Shown here piece by piece: positions 26,849-37,613 of a stretch of DNA of 63,119 bases. The notes under the pieces were generated by a model. The model was not told the DNA's origin. It was given only the letters and a program-made list of their open reading frames with translations, and did not search any database. The position numbers were made by a program, and so were the translations under genes. Position 1 is the stretch's first letter, and every line of letters begins with the position of its first letter. Origin of the DNA: an uncultured Aquincola sp. (lineage in GTDB: Bacteria; Pseudomonadota; Gammaproteobacteria; Burkholderiales; Burkholderiaceae). The DNA is taken from the NCBI GenBank assembly GCA_937883885.1, contig CAKZXL010000815.1, forward strand, positions 1 through 63,119. Direction: 5' to 3'.

Positions 26849-27970
26849 ATGAACGGAATGGCCAAGCATGCGGTTGCATGCGCCGCGCTGCTGTGCGTTT
26901 GCGGCGCAGCCAATGCCCAGAGCAGCGTGACCATGTATGGGCGGGTGGATGCCGGGATGGACTCGCCGAGATCGGGGGGCTCGAGTGTCAATCGGCTGGT
27001 ATCGGGCGGAAGTGCGGGGAGCAACCTGGGTTTTCGCGGCGTGGAGGACTTGGGAGGAGGGCTTGCCGCCGTCTTCCGCCTCGAGATGGGCATCAACCTC
27101 GACGACGGCACGCTCGGCCAAGGCGGTCGCGCGTTCGGGCGCGAGGCGTCGGTCGGCCTGAGCGATGCGCGGTTCGGCACGCTGCAGATGGGCCGTATTC
27201 CCACTCCGTACTACATGGTCCAGAGCAGTGTGGACGCCTTCGTCTGGGAAGGCGCCGGCGGGCTGCTCGCGCTCACCAGAAACGTCAGCCCCACCACGCA
27301 GCGCCAGGTGCTGCCGATGGGGGTGTCGGCGCGGCAGGACAACGCGGTCAACTACGTGTCCCCGCGCTGGGGCGGCATCGAGTTCCGCGGCCAGTACTCC
27401 TTCGGCGAGAACTCGACGACGATCGGACGCGGGTACGGCGCATCCGCGCGCTACCAGGCCGGGGGCTTCGACCTCAATGCGGGCTTCCAGCGGCAGGAGG
27501 GGCCGGACGATGCTGCGGGCAAGGTCTCGGCGATGGTGGTTGGCGGCTCCTACGACGCCCGCTTCGCCAAGTTCTTCCTGGGCATGACGGTGGAGAAGAA
27601 CTCCTGCGCGACCTGCACCGGGGCAATCGCCCGCATGCCCGGTGCTTCGACGAGCGAATTCCGGCTGACCAACCTCGGCGTGCGCGTGCCGTTCGGACAG
27701 TTCACGGCCGTTGCCCAGTTCACCCGCGTCAACGACCGGTCCGACTACACGGCGTTGACGGGCAACCGGGACGCGAACTGGATCTCGCTTGGCGGCGACT
27801 ACGACCTGTCCAAGAGGACGCGCCTGTACTTCGGCGTGGGACAGATCAGCAACAAGAACGGGTCGCAGTACGTGCTGGGCACCGGCACTGCCCAGGCCCC
27901 GGCCATGCTGGTCGGCTCGTCCAGCGGCAGCTCCCGCAACATCTACATGGGGGTCCGTCACAACTTTTGA
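26849..27970 (+). CDS. outer-membrane porin (Burkholderiales Omp type)
   Basis: 373 residues. A Sec signal peptide (MNGMAKHAVACAALLCVCGA, cleaved near NAQSS) is followed by SSVTMYGRVDAG, the usual first strand of these trimeric 16-stranded porins. The protein ends in VRHNF, with the terminal Phe used by the BAM complex. Two Cys in NSCATCTGA may close a loop. ATG at 26849 follows GAAGGAG. It is closely related to the porin at 46960 and would admit anionic aromatic acids. Confidence 0.9.
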   Translation: MNGMAKHAVACAALLCVCGAANAQSSVTMYGRVDAGMDSPRSGGSSVNRLVSGGSAGSNLGFRGVEDLGGGLAAVFRLEMGINLDDGTLGQGGRAFGREASVGLSDARFGTLQMGRIPTPYYMVQSSVDAFVWEGAGGLLALTRNVSPTTQRQVLPMGVSARQDNAVNYVSPRWGGIEFRGQYSFGENSTTIGRGYGASARYQAGGFDLNAGFQRQEGPDDAAGKVSAMVVGGSYDARFAKFFLGMTVEKNSCATCTGAIARMPGASTSEFRLTNLGVRVPFGQFTAVAQFTRVNDRSDYTALTGNRDANWISLGGDYDLSKRTRLYFGVGQISNKNGSQYVLGTGTAQAPAMLVGSSSGSSRNIYMGVRHNF

Positions 27971-28056
27971 TGGCGACCGGCGGCACGCCGCTGCGGCCCC
28001 GCGATGGGCCGCGGTGGCTGGGCGCCGGGATCCCCGCATTGTTATCTCCAAGGTTT

Positions 28057-28085
28057 GGTGCCGGGGCAACCCGGCGCCTTTTTTT
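28057..28085 (+). terminator. rho-independent terminator after the porin gene
   Basis: GGTGCCGGG, loop GCAA, CCCGGCGCC (one G-T pair), followed by seven T residues. This is the clearest intrinsic terminator in the window. Confidence 0.85.
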
Positions 28086-28878
28086 GTGCACGGGCGCCTG
28101 CCCGGGGAAAGCGCCGAGAAGGTGGGCAAGGGCATCGTCTCCCGCGCGAGGTCGGGCCGACCGTCCCGCGCCCGAGGCGGTGGCCAAGGTGGCGCGCATT
28201 GGGGGCGGCACAAGGAGCCTGCTTGGAGCTGCGCCCCGGAGCGGCGGCGCCGCCTTGATCGGCTCGCGCGGTGGCCTGGTGAGCGCGCGCCGCGGCCGAG
28301 GGCCCGTCGCGTCGTCCGTGCAGTCACTGAACATGGACTCTCCCGGACCGCCGATCCCCGGGACCGTCGGATGCGCTGGCGCGTGCCGTTCGGCCGCGCC
28401 GCCCGGGCTTTGAGCGACGGCGGGCGCCTTCTCGCGCAGGACTGCACGTTGCGCTTCGGCCTAGTGCTCAGCGATGCGGATGCGCTCGCCCGCTGCCAGG
28501 CAAGCGCGGCGGGCAAGGGCAGGACCAGGATCTCCGGAGCGCCGAACCGGTCCGCGTTGATGTCGAGCACGAACTGCGCTTCGTGCAACCGTGCCTGCAC
28601 CCAGCGGTGACCATGCTGGCGGTCGTCGCCCGCGCGCCGCGTGGCGTGAACGCCTGGCCCATGCCCCTGGAGGGCGACGCGTCCCTTTGTGGCCGGCCAC
28701 CGCCGACGACGGCGGAGACCTCCGAAAGGCGCGGAGCATGGCGAATTCATTTCTTCGATACAGCGAATAGGCCAGCCTGCGTTGCCGGGCACGCACCGGC
28801 CCCCCAGAATTGACAGCGGTCAACAAATCGTCCGCGACAACGAATCGCGGATATCGACAACCGCCCAGGAGACACCCC
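28086..28878. other. gene-poor stretch after the porin terminator
   Basis: About 790 bp without a convincing gene. Minus-strand frames around 28460-28800 contain protein-like fragments (EAQFVLDINADRFGAPEI) that could be the remains of a decayed gene, but no family was recognised. Confidence 0.35.
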
Positions 28879-29856
28879 ATGAAAACCTTCCAGGTCGCCG
28901 CGGCCCTCGCCGTGTCGCTCATTTGCGCCGCCATTCCGGTGCACGCACAAGCACCAGCTTCCCGTGACTATCCCAGCCGGCCGATCCGGATGATCGTACC
29001 GTTCCCCGCCGGCGGTCCCACCGACCTGCTGGCCCGCGTCGTCGGGCAGCGTATGGGCGAGTTGATGCGCCAGCCGATCGTGGTGGACAACAAGCCGGGC
29101 GCCAACACCATCATTGGCGCCGATGCCGTCGCGAAGGCGGCGCCGGACGGCTACACGCTGCTGATGGCCATCGACAACACGCTGGTGATGAACCAGTACC
29201 TCTACGCCAAGCTGCCCTACGATCCCGTCCAGGATTTCGAGCCGATCGGCAAGGTGGCCACCACGCCCCTGGTGGTCATGACCCACCAGGCCGGACCCCA
29301 GTCCATGCAGGCGCTGCTCGCGCAGTCCAAGGCCGGCGCCGCCGCAATGAGCTATGGCTTCGGCACCTTCACGTCCCAGCTCTCCGGCGAGCTGCTCAAG
29401 CGCACGCTGGGCAAGGAGGTGGTCTCGGTGCCCTACAAGGGCAGCGCGGGCACGACCCAGAGCCTGCTGACCAAGGACGTCACGTTCACCATCGACGGCA
29501 TCACGACCGCCATGCCCCATTTCGAGAAGGGCACGCTGCGGCCGCTCGCGCGCCTGAGCGCCAAGCCCATCCCCACGCTGCCCAACGTGCCATCGATGGC
29601 CGATGTGGGGATCAAGCTGCCCGACATCGACGTGTGGATGGCGTTGCTGGCGCCCAAGGGCACGCCCGCTGCGGTGGTGGACGAGCTCAACCGCGCGCTG
29701 ACGCAAGCCCTCGCGTCCAAGGACGTGCAGGAGAAGCTCCTGGGCGCCGGGCTGCTGGCCGACGCCAGCTCGCCGCAGGCGCTGCGCAGCTTCATCGCCT
29801 CGGAGGCCGCGAGGTGGCGTCCCGTCATCGCGGAAGCCGGCATCAGGATCGATTGA
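28879..29856 (+). CDS. Bug-family periplasmic binding protein 4
   Basis: 325 residues with a Sec signal peptide (cleaved near VHAQA). Landmarks are YPSRPIRMIVPFPAGGPTD, VDNKPGANT, SVPYKGSAG and NVPSMADVG. ATG at 28879 follows CAGGAGA. It heads a five-gene unit. It resembles the other Bug protein of that unit at 31369 (both have NKxGANT and PAGGPxD), so the pair may recognise related ligands. Confidence 0.88.
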   Translation: MKTFQVAAALAVSLICAAIPVHAQAPASRDYPSRPIRMIVPFPAGGPTDLLARVVGQRMGELMRQPIVVDNKPGANTIIGADAVAKAAPDGYTLLMAIDNTLVMNQYLYAKLPYDPVQDFEPIGKVATTPLVVMTHQAGPQSMQALLAQSKAGAAAMSYGFGTFTSQLSGELLKRTLGKEVVSVPYKGSAGTTQSLLTKDVTFTIDGITTAMPHFEKGTLRPLARLSAKPIPTLPNVPSMADVGIKLPDIDVWMALLAPKGTPAAVVDELNRALTQALASKDVQEKLLGAGLLADASSPQALRSFIASEAARWRPVIAEAGIRID

Positions 29857-29877
29857 CATTCACGAAGGAGATTCACC

Positions 29878-30402
29878 ATGACCACGAACAGCCCCAGCCA
29901 CAGCTTCGCCCCGATCGTCAACAGCGCCGCGGAGTGGCGCGCGGAGATGGCGCGCCTGAACAAGCCGGGCCAGCCCAGCTTCTTCCACATCCGGACCCAG
30001 TTGCCGAAGCAGGGCCGCACCAACCAGGTCCTCGGCGCGTCGCGCTACATGAACGTGGTGCTCAAGACCTACGCGAGCGGTGGCGAGAACGAGATCCACG
30101 CGCATTCCAACGAGGACCACGTGTTCGTCATCCTGCAGGGCGGCGCGGTGTTCCACGGGCCGAATGGCGAGACGCGCGAGGCAGGCAGGAACGATTGCGT
30201 GCTGCTGCCGGCCGGCACCTTCTACTGGTTCCACGCCAAGGAAGACCGCGAGGAACTCGTCATGCTGCGCATCGGCGCGCACATCGACCCCGACAGCGAC
30301 GTGCTCGCGCGCATCGACCTGGAGGGCAAGCCCTTCGATGGCTATTCCGAGAAGAACAAGGAAGTGCCCGTGGTGCTGCACGAGGATCGGATCTTCGAAT
30401 GA
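29878..30402 (+). CDS. cupin-domain protein
   Basis: 174 residues forming one cupin barrel. Metal-binding motif 1 is seen as EIHAHSNEDHVFVILQGG, and motif 2 region as PAGTFYWFHAK. The catalytic role cannot be told: small cupins include dioxygenases, isomerases and decarboxylases. It follows a Bug gene by 21 bp and overlaps the next gene by four bases, so it belongs to the same pathway as the amidohydrolase. Confidence 0.75.
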   Translation: MTTNSPSHSFAPIVNSAAEWRAEMARLNKPGQPSFFHIRTQLPKQGRTNQVLGASRYMNVVLKTYASGGENEIHAHSNEDHVFVILQGGAVFHGPNGETREAGRNDCVLLPAGTFYWFHAKEDREELVMLRIGAHIDPDSDVLARIDLEGKPFDGYSEKNKEVPVVLHEDRIFE

Positions 30403-31313
30403 GCGGCCCGTCGCCTGCAACGAGCGCGCGAGCTTCCGCGGAGATTCCGCTGTGCCAGCCTCCCGATCCCGCTCCCCGCAAGCCCAGGCTGATCTGCCCG
30501 CCGGGGACCGCGGATTGCCATGTGCATGTCTATGGCCCCGCCGACCGCTATCCCGTGGCCGCGACGCGCGCCTTCGATGTGCCCGACGCCTTGCCGGCGC
30601 GGCTGCGCGCGCTGCACGACACCCTGGGCGTCGAGCGCCTGGTGCTCGTGCAGCCCAGCGGCTATGGCACCGACAACCGGCGGCACCTGGAGGCGGTGGC
30701 CGAGCTGGGCCGGCCGGCGCGCGTCATCGTCGCGCTGCGGGCCGAGGTGCAGGATGCCGAACTGGACCGCCTGCACGAAGCCGGCGTGCGGGGAGTGCGC
30801 TACAACATCGGCCATGCAGGTGCCGTCCCGCTGGCCGAGATGCCCGCGCTGGCGGCGCGCATCGCCCGCCTGGGTTGGCATGTGCAGCTCCACGTCATGG
30901 ATGACCAGGGCCGAGCTCCGCTGGCCGAGATGGAGCCCACCCTGCGCGAACTGCCCACCGACGTCGTGATCGACCACATGGGCTCGCTCAGGCCGGGAGA
31001 CGGCGTGGGGCAGCCTGGCTTCCAGGCGCTGCTGAGGCTGGTGAACACGGGGCGGTGCTGGGTCAAGCTGTCCTGCGGCTACCGGATGTCGGCGCTGCCT
31101 CCGCCCTACGAGGACATGGTGCCCTACGTCCAGGCGCTGCTGGCCGCCCGGCCGGACCGCCTGGTATGGGCCAGCGACTGGCCGCACGTCTCGTTCAAGG
31201 GCGAGATGCCCAACACCACGGACCTGCTGGACCAGATGCTGACCTGGGTGCCCGACGGAGCACAGCGCCACCAGATCCTGGTGCGCAACCCCGAGCAGTT
31301 GTACGGGTTCTGA
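30399..31313 (+). CDS. amidohydrolase-2 family lactonase, PDC-hydrolase-like
   Basis: 304 residues of the LigI/PmdD type. The N-terminal metal-site motif is ADCHVHVYGP and the C-terminal one VWASDWPHVS. It parallels PmdD at 36693 (DAHCHVFGPG, LWGTDWPHPN) but is clearly distinct. It probably opens a lactone or hydrolyses a C-C or amide bond in an aromatic-derived diacid. ATG overlaps the cupin stop. Confidence 0.78.
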   Translation: MSGPSPATSARASAEIPLCQPPDPAPRKPRLICPPGTADCHVHVYGPADRYPVAATRAFDVPDALPARLRALHDTLGVERLVLVQPSGYGTDNRRHLEAVAELGRPARVIVALRAEVQDAELDRLHEAGVRGVRYNIGHAGAVPLAEMPALAARIARLGWHVQLHVMDDQGRAPLAEMEPTLRELPTDVVIDHMGSLRPGDGVGQPGFQALLRLVNTGRCWVKLSCGYRMSALPPPYEDMVPYVQALLAARPDRLVWASDWPHVSFKGEMPNTTDLLDQMLTWVPDGAQRHQILVRNPEQLYGF

Positions 31314-31368
31314 GCGGCCCGCCCCGGCGCCGCCGACCCCCTGCGATCAAAAGAAAGAGGAGACACCC

Positions 31369-32370
31369 ATGCCCATGTTCCATCTGCTGCGCCGCGCGGC
31401 GCAGCGCGCCACGCTGCTCGTCCCGATGCTGCTGCTACCGGTCCTCCCCGCCGCTGCGCAGGCGCAGGCCGCGGCCAGCTTCCCCGCCAGGCCGGTGCGT
31501 CTGATCGTGCCCTTCCCGGCCGGTGGGCCCGCCGACGTGCTGGGCCGAGCGATCGCGCAACGCCTGTCCGAAAAGTGGCGCCAGCCCGTCGTCGTCGACA
31601 ACAAGGGCGGGGCCAACACGCTGATCGCGGCGCAGGAGGCCGCCCGGGCCGCGCCCGACGGCTACACCTTGTTCATGCCCCTGGATTCGACCTACACGCT
31701 GAACCCGGCGCTGTATTCGCGGCTGCCCTACGATCCGATCAAGGACTTCGCGTCCATCTCGATCGTCGCCCGCCAGTCCCTGGTGCTCACCGCAACCGAC
31801 CGGACACCCTTCAGGGCGGTGGCCGACCTGGTGGCTGCCGCCCGGGCCCAGCCCGGCAGCATCAACTACGGCTCCAGCACCACGTCCACACAGCTCGCAG
31901 GCGAGATGTTCACGCGGCAGAGCGGGATCAAGCTGGTCCAGGTGCCGTACCGCGGCGCCTCGGAGGTCGTCAAAGGAATGCTCTCGGGGGACGTCGAGGT
32001 CAGCTTCGACGGCATCGCCGCCAATGTCCCGCACATCCAGTCCGGGAAGATCCGTGCACTGGCCACGACGGGTCCGGTCCGCTCCGCGGCCTTGCCCGAC
32101 GTGCCGACGCTGGCGGAGGCCGGGCTCAAGGGCTACGAACTGTTGATGTGGAATGCACTGTCCGCGCCCGCCGGCACGCCGCGGGCGATCATCGACAAGA
32201 TCCACAAGGACGTTGTGGAGGTCGTGCAGCGCAAGGAAGTCAGGGACCAGCTCATGGTGTTCGGTCTGGAGACGGCGGGCACCACGCCCGAGGAGATGGA
32301 CGAGACCATCCGGCGGGAGACCGCCAAGTACGCGCCCCTGATCAAGGAGCTCGGGCTCAAGCTGAACTGA
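31369..32370 (+). CDS. Bug-family periplasmic binding protein 5
   Basis: 333 residues with a long Sec signal peptide (cleaved near AAAQAQA). Landmarks are FPARPVRLIVPFPAGGPAD, VDNKGGANT, QVPYRGASE and DVPTLAEAGLKG. It starts 55 bp after the amidohydrolase gene and ends 13 bp before the racemase-like gene. Confidence 0.88.
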   Translation: MPMFHLLRRAAQRATLLVPMLLLPVLPAAAQAQAAASFPARPVRLIVPFPAGGPADVLGRAIAQRLSEKWRQPVVVDNKGGANTLIAAQEAARAAPDGYTLFMPLDSTYTLNPALYSRLPYDPIKDFASISIVARQSLVLTATDRTPFRAVADLVAAARAQPGSINYGSSTTSTQLAGEMFTRQSGIKLVQVPYRGASEVVKGMLSGDVEVSFDGIAANVPHIQSGKIRALATTGPVRSAALPDVPTLAEAGLKGYELLMWNALSAPAGTPRAIIDKIHKDVVEVVQRKEVRDQLMVFGLETAGTTPEEMDETIRRETAKYAPLIKELGLKLN

Positions 32371-32383
32371 AGGGCGCATCGGC

Positions 32384-33121
32384 ATGACCGCCCCAGCACT
32401 CGACTACGGATCGGGCGGGCGCATCGGCGTGCTGCTGCCCTCCGTGAACCAGGCCGCCGAGCCGCAACTGCGCGCGATGCTTCCCGCCGACATCGCCATC
32501 GCGGTCACGCGGCTGAAGCTCGTGGACAGTTCGGAGGCGAGCCTGCTGGGCATGGCCCGGGATGTCGAGCCGGCGGCCGAGCTGCTCGCGGACGCGGGCG
32601 TCGACATCGTGGTGTTCCATTGCACCGCCGTGTCGACCTACAGCACCGAGCTGGAGGCGTCGATTCTCGCGCGCATCCAGTCCGCGACTGGGCTGCCCTG
32701 CGTGGCCACGTCGCAGGCCCTGGTGGCGGCGCTGCAGGCCCTGCCCGCGCGGCGCGTGGTGCTGCTCTCCCCGTACACGGCGGCCGTCAATGACCGGGAG
32801 GCGGCTTACTTCGCCGAGCATGGATTCGAGATCCTCGGCAACGCCGGCCTGGATTGCCGCACCGGCCGCGAGATGATGGCCATCGCGCCGCAGGCGTGGC
32901 ATGCGTTCGCCACGCGCCATGCCCATGCGCGGGCGGACGCATACGTCCTCAGTTGCACCACCGTGCGGACGGCCGAGACCATCGAGGCCCTGGAGCGTTC
33001 CCTGGGACGGCCCGTCGTCACGAGCAACACGGCGGTGGCCTGGTACTGCATGCGCAAGCTTGGCGCGCTGCCGGGGGTTCCAGGCTACGGCCGCCTGCTG
33101 GCCCGCGCCGGAGCACCCTGA
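32384..33121 (+). CDS. Asp/Glu-racemase-superfamily enzyme, maleate-isomerase-like
   Basis: 245 residues. Both catalytic Cys of the two-cysteine racemase/isomerase fold are present: C80 in FHCTAVS and C191 in LSCTTVRTAETI, with an early Asn in PSVN. Arylmalonate decarboxylases keep only the second Cys, so a maleate cis-trans isomerase or racemase activity fits better. Last gene of the Bug-cupin-amidohydrolase-Bug unit. An isomerase after a lactonase mirrors the order of steps in the pmd pathway. Confidence 0.75.
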   Translation: MTAPALDYGSGGRIGVLLPSVNQAAEPQLRAMLPADIAIAVTRLKLVDSSEASLLGMARDVEPAAELLADAGVDIVVFHCTAVSTYSTELEASILARIQSATGLPCVATSQALVAALQALPARRVVLLSPYTAAVNDREAAYFAEHGFEILGNAGLDCRTGREMMAIAPQAWHAFATRHAHARADAYVLSCTTVRTAETIEALERSLGRPVVTSNTAVAWYCMRKLGALPGVPGYGRLLARAGAP

Positions 33122-33235
33122 CGCGGTCCGGGGCGCGGCCCGACCGCCGGAGGAGGGCGGGGTGAACCTCACAACCTCGCGCCTGGGCATTCCTGCCCTC
33201 GCACCGTGTGGAACCGGCAGCAGGGCGCCCGCAAC

Positions 33236-33276
33236 ACCGCGAAGGCGGGCTCGCGGACGCCAGGGGCCTTCGCGGT
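33236..33276. terminator. long hairpin between convergent genes
   Basis: Perfect 11-bp arms (ACCGCGAAGGC and GCCTTCGCGGT) with a 19-base loop. The right arm abuts the stop codon of the aldo/keto reductase. It could stop transcription from both sides. There is no T tract. Confidence 0.5.
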
Positions 33277-34278
33277 TCAGAAGGCTTCGGTGTCGACCTC
33301 GTTCGCGCTCTGCGCGCTGTAGCGCTGGCCGACCACGGTAAGTTCGTTGATCAGAACGTTCAGCCGCTCGATCACCGCGGCGTGCAGCCGCATGTTGGCG
33401 GCGCCCAGGTCGTCCAGCAGGTGTTCCACGCTCGTGGTGCCGGGAATGGGGACGATGTGGCCGCCCTGGTGCAGCAGCCAGGCCAGGGCCAGCTGTGCCG
33501 GGGTGCAGCCCGCGTCCCGCGCGATCCTGCGGTAGCCGTCCAGCAGCTTCAGGTTGGCCGCGTAGGCCTCGGGCGCGAAGCGCGGCATGGCGCGGCGGAT
33601 GTCCTTCTCGTGGAGCGCACCCACGTCCACGAGTTCGCCGCAGAGGAAGCCGCGCGCCAGGGGACTGAAGGCAACGAAGGCCGCGCCCAGCTCGCGGCAC
33701 GCGTCGAGCACCGCGATCTCCGGGTTGCGCGTCCACAGCGAGTACTCGGTCTGCACGGCGGCGACGGGGTGCACGGCGTGCGCGCGGTGCAATGTGGCGG
33801 CGGAGACCTCCGACAGGCCGATGGCCCGCACCTTGCCTGCCGCGACCAGCCGCGACAGCTCGCCCACCGAGTCCTCGATGGGCACCTGCTTGTCCCAGCG
33901 GTGCAGGTAGTACAGGTCGATCACGTCGGTGCCCAGGCGGCGCAGGCTGTCCTCGCAGTTGCTGCGCAGCGTGGCGGGGCGGCCGTCGATCACGCGGCGC
34001 GTCACGCCGTCCTCGCCCTTCACGCCGGCCATGCCGCCCTTGCTGCACAGGGTGATGCGCTGGCGATGGGGCCGGAGGACGCGGCCCACCAACTCCTCGT
34101 TGGCACCGAAGCCGTACAGCGCCGCCGTGTCGAACAGCGTCACGCCGGCATCCAGCGCCGCCAGCAGCACGCGCTCACCCGTGTCGGCGGAGACGGGCGC
34201 GCCGTAGGCGTGCGAGAGGTTCATGCAGCCCAGACCGATGGCGCTGACTTCGAATGGGCCGAGGGTGCGTGTCTGCAT
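33277..34278 (-). CDS. aldo/keto reductase
   Basis: 333 residues. The AKR barrel tetrad is visible: Asp and Tyr in FDTAALYGFGANEEL, Lys in LCSKGG and His in YYLHRWD. The cofactor region is PIPGTTSVEHL. It is the last gene in the pmd direction, 78 bp after pmdC. It has no assigned step in protocatechuate 4,5-cleavage, so it may reduce a related aldehyde or be a passenger. Confidence 0.85.
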   Translation of the reverse strand: MQTRTLGPFEVSAIGLGCMNLSHAYGAPVSADTGERVLLAALDAGVTLFDTAALYGFGANEELVGRVLRPHRQRITLCSKGGMAGVKGEDGVTRRVIDGRPATLRSNCEDSLRRLGTDVIDLYYLHRWDKQVPIEDSVGELSRLVAAGKVRAIGLSEVSAATLHRAHAVHPVAAVQTEYSLWTRNPEIAVLDACRELGAAFVAFSPLARGFLCGELVDVGALHEKDIRRAMPRFAPEAYAANLKLLDGYRRIARDAGCTPAQLALAWLLHQGGHIVPIPGTTSVEHLLDDLGAANMRLHAAVIERLNVLINELTVVGQRYSAQSANEVDTEAF

Positions 34279-34356
34279 TGCGCTTCTCCCAGGAAGAACG
34301 CCCGCGGCGCTTGCCGTGCAGGCAGTGGAAACGATACAGTGCCAAATGGCGCGGAC

Positions 34357-35316
34357 TCAGTTGAGTTGCCGTTCCAGGCCGTTCAGCACCTGGTAGCACG
34401 GCAGGACCTGTGCCACGCTGGCATTGGGCTCCCGGCCTTCCTTGATCGCGGCGAAGAACTCGCGGTCCTGCAGCTCGATGCCGTTCATGCTCACGTCGAC
34501 CTGGCTCACGTCCACCGGCGTCTCGGGGCCCTTGCTGTGCGACTGCACCAGGTCGTCGTAGCGCGCGATGTAGGTGGCGGTGTCGCCGATGTAGCGGAAG
34601 AAGGTGCCCAGCGGGCCGTCGTTGTTGAACGAGAGGCTGAGCGTGCAGATGGCGCCGTTGGCTGCCTGCAGCTGGATGCTCATGTCCATCGCGATGCCCA
34701 GCTCCTTGTGAATCGGGCCCTGGATCGCGTTGGCCTTCACGATCGGGCTGCCGGCCTGGTAGGCGAACAGGTCCACGGTGTGGGCGGCGTGGTGCCACAG
34801 CAGGTGGTCGGTCCAGCTGCGCGGCTGGCCCAGCGCGTTCATGTTGGTGCGGCGGAAGAAGAACGTCTGCACATCCATCTGCTGGATATTGAACTCGCCC
34901 GCCTTGATCTTCTTGTGCACGTACTGGTGGCTGGGGTTGAAGCGGCGGGTGTGGCCGCACATGGCGACGAGGCCGGTCTGCTTCTGCAGGGCGGCGACCT
35001 TCTCGCCGTCGGCCAGCACGTCGCACAGCGGGATCTCGACCTGCACGTGCTTGCCGGCTTCCAGGCAGGCGATGGACTGGCTGGCATGCATCTGCGTGGG
35101 GGTGCAGAGGATCACCGCGTCCACTTCCTTGATGGCCAGGCTGTCTTCGAGCTTGGTGGTCACGTGCTGGATGCCATACTTGTCGGCCACTTCCCGGGTC
35201 TTGGCCAGGTCGCGGCTGACGAGGGAGACGACTTCGACACCGTCGATGTTCTTGATGCCGTCCAGGTGCTTGATGCCGAAGGCGCCGGCGCCGGCCAGGG
35301 CTACTTTGATGGTCAT
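34357..35316 (-). CDS. pmdC: 4-carboxy-2-hydroxymuconate-6-semialdehyde dehydrogenase
   Basis: 319 residues, Gfo/Idh/MocA family, as expected for LigC/PmdC. The NAD(P) motif is ALAGAGAFGIKHL, and the distinctive central part is CGHTRRFNPSHQYVHKK. It oxidises the ring-fission product of protocatechuate (as its hemiacetal) to 2-pyrone-4,6-dicarboxylate. It is 40 bp downstream of pmdB, in the order A-B-C known from Comamonas. Confidence 0.93.
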   Translation of the reverse strand: MTIKVALAGAGAFGIKHLDGIKNIDGVEVVSLVSRDLAKTREVADKYGIQHVTTKLEDSLAIKEVDAVILCTPTQMHASQSIACLEAGKHVQVEIPLCDVLADGEKVAALQKQTGLVAMCGHTRRFNPSHQYVHKKIKAGEFNIQQMDVQTFFFRRTNMNALGQPRSWTDHLLWHHAAHTVDLFAYQAGSPIVKANAIQGPIHKELGIAMDMSIQLQAANGAICTLSLSFNNDGPLGTFFRYIGDTATYIARYDDLVQSHSKGPETPVDVSQVDVSMNGIELQDREFFAAIKEGREPNASVAQVLPCYQVLNGLERQLN

Positions 35317-35356
35317 GGTGGGGGTCCTTTACGGGTTGATTCGAAATCAGCCAGCC

Positions 35357-36680
<1,324 letters not shown>

Positions 36681-36692
36681 GGCGCGCTCTCC

Positions 36693-37613
36693 TTACTTCG
36701 CCTCTTCGGGCCAATACAGGCGCATGGGGTTGTCCACGAGCAGCTTCTTTTGCAGCTCGGCCGTGGGCGCGATGTGGGGGATGAAGTCCACCAGCAGGCC
36801 GTCGTCGGGCATGTGGTCCTTGAGGTTGGGGTGCGGCCAGTCGGTGCCCCAGAGCACGCGGTCGGGGAACTCCTCCACCACCTTTCGCGCGAACGGCACC
36901 ACGTCCTGGTAGGCCGCCTGCTCGCCGTTGAGCGCCTTCGGCCCGGTGACCGACAGGCGCTCGGGGCAACTGACCTTGCTCCACACGTTGGGGTGCTGGC
37001 GCATGAACTTCAGGAACAGCTCGAACTCGGGCCCATCGATGGGCTTGGTCACGTCGGGCCGGCCCATGTGGTCCACCACCACGGTGGTAGGCAAGGCCGT
37101 GAAGAAATCCCACAGCTCGGGCAGGTCCACCGCCTCGAAGTAGATCACCACATGCCAGCCGAGCTTGGCGATGCGGCCGGCGATCTCCAGCAGCTCGTCC
37201 TTGGGCGTGAAGTCCACCAGGCGCTTGACGAAGTTGAAGCGCACGCCGCGCACACCGGCGGCGTGCAGGGCCTGCAATTCTTCATCGGTCACCGAGCGCT
37301 TGACCGTGGCCACGCCGCGCGCCTTGCCACCGCTGGACAGGCAGGCATCGACCATGGCGCGGTTGTCGGCGCCGTGGCAGGTGGCCTGCACCACCACGTT
37401 GCGGGCAAAGCCCAGGTGGTCGCGCAGCGCGTACAGCTCGTGCTTCGAGGCATCGCAGGGCGTGTACTTGCGCTCGGGCGCGTAGGGGAACTCCGCGCCC
37501 GGGCCGAACACGTGGCAGTGCGCGTCCACGCTGCCGGGCGGCACCTGGAAGCGGGGCTTGCTGGGTCCGGCGTACCAGTCGAGCCAGCCTGGGGTTTTCG
37601 TGAAAGTGCTCAT
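36693..37613 (-). CDS. pmdD: 2-pyrone-4,6-dicarboxylate hydrolase
   Basis: 306 residues, LigI family of the amidohydrolase superfamily. The active-site motifs are DAHCHVFGPG and LWGTDWPHPN. It opens 2-pyrone-4,6-dicarboxylate to 4-oxalomesaconate without needing a metal. ATG at 37613 overlaps the stop of the gene before it (ATGA) and gives the normal N-terminus; the frame is open far upstream. Confidence 0.93.
   Translation of the reverse strand: MSTFTKTPGWLDWYAGPSKPRFQVPPGSVDAHCHVFGPGAEFPYAPERKYTPCDASKHELYALRDHLGFARNVVVQATCHGADNRAMVDACLSSGGKARGVATVKRSVTDEELQALHAAGVRGVRFNFVKRLVDFTPKDELLEIAGRIAKLGWHVVIYFEAVDLPELWDFFTALPTTVVVDHMGRPDVTKPIDGPEFELFLKFMRQHPNVWSKVSCPERLSVTGPKALNGEQAAYQDVVPFARKVVEEFPDRVLWGTDWPHPNLKDHMPDDGLLVDFIPHIAPTAELQKKLLVDNPMRLYWPEEAK

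Noticed and set aside
28461..28934. 157-codon minus-strand ORF after the porin terminator
   Set aside because: Composition is irregular, it crosses the ribosome site and start of a clear Bug gene, and no family is recognisable. Kept only as a possible gene relic.
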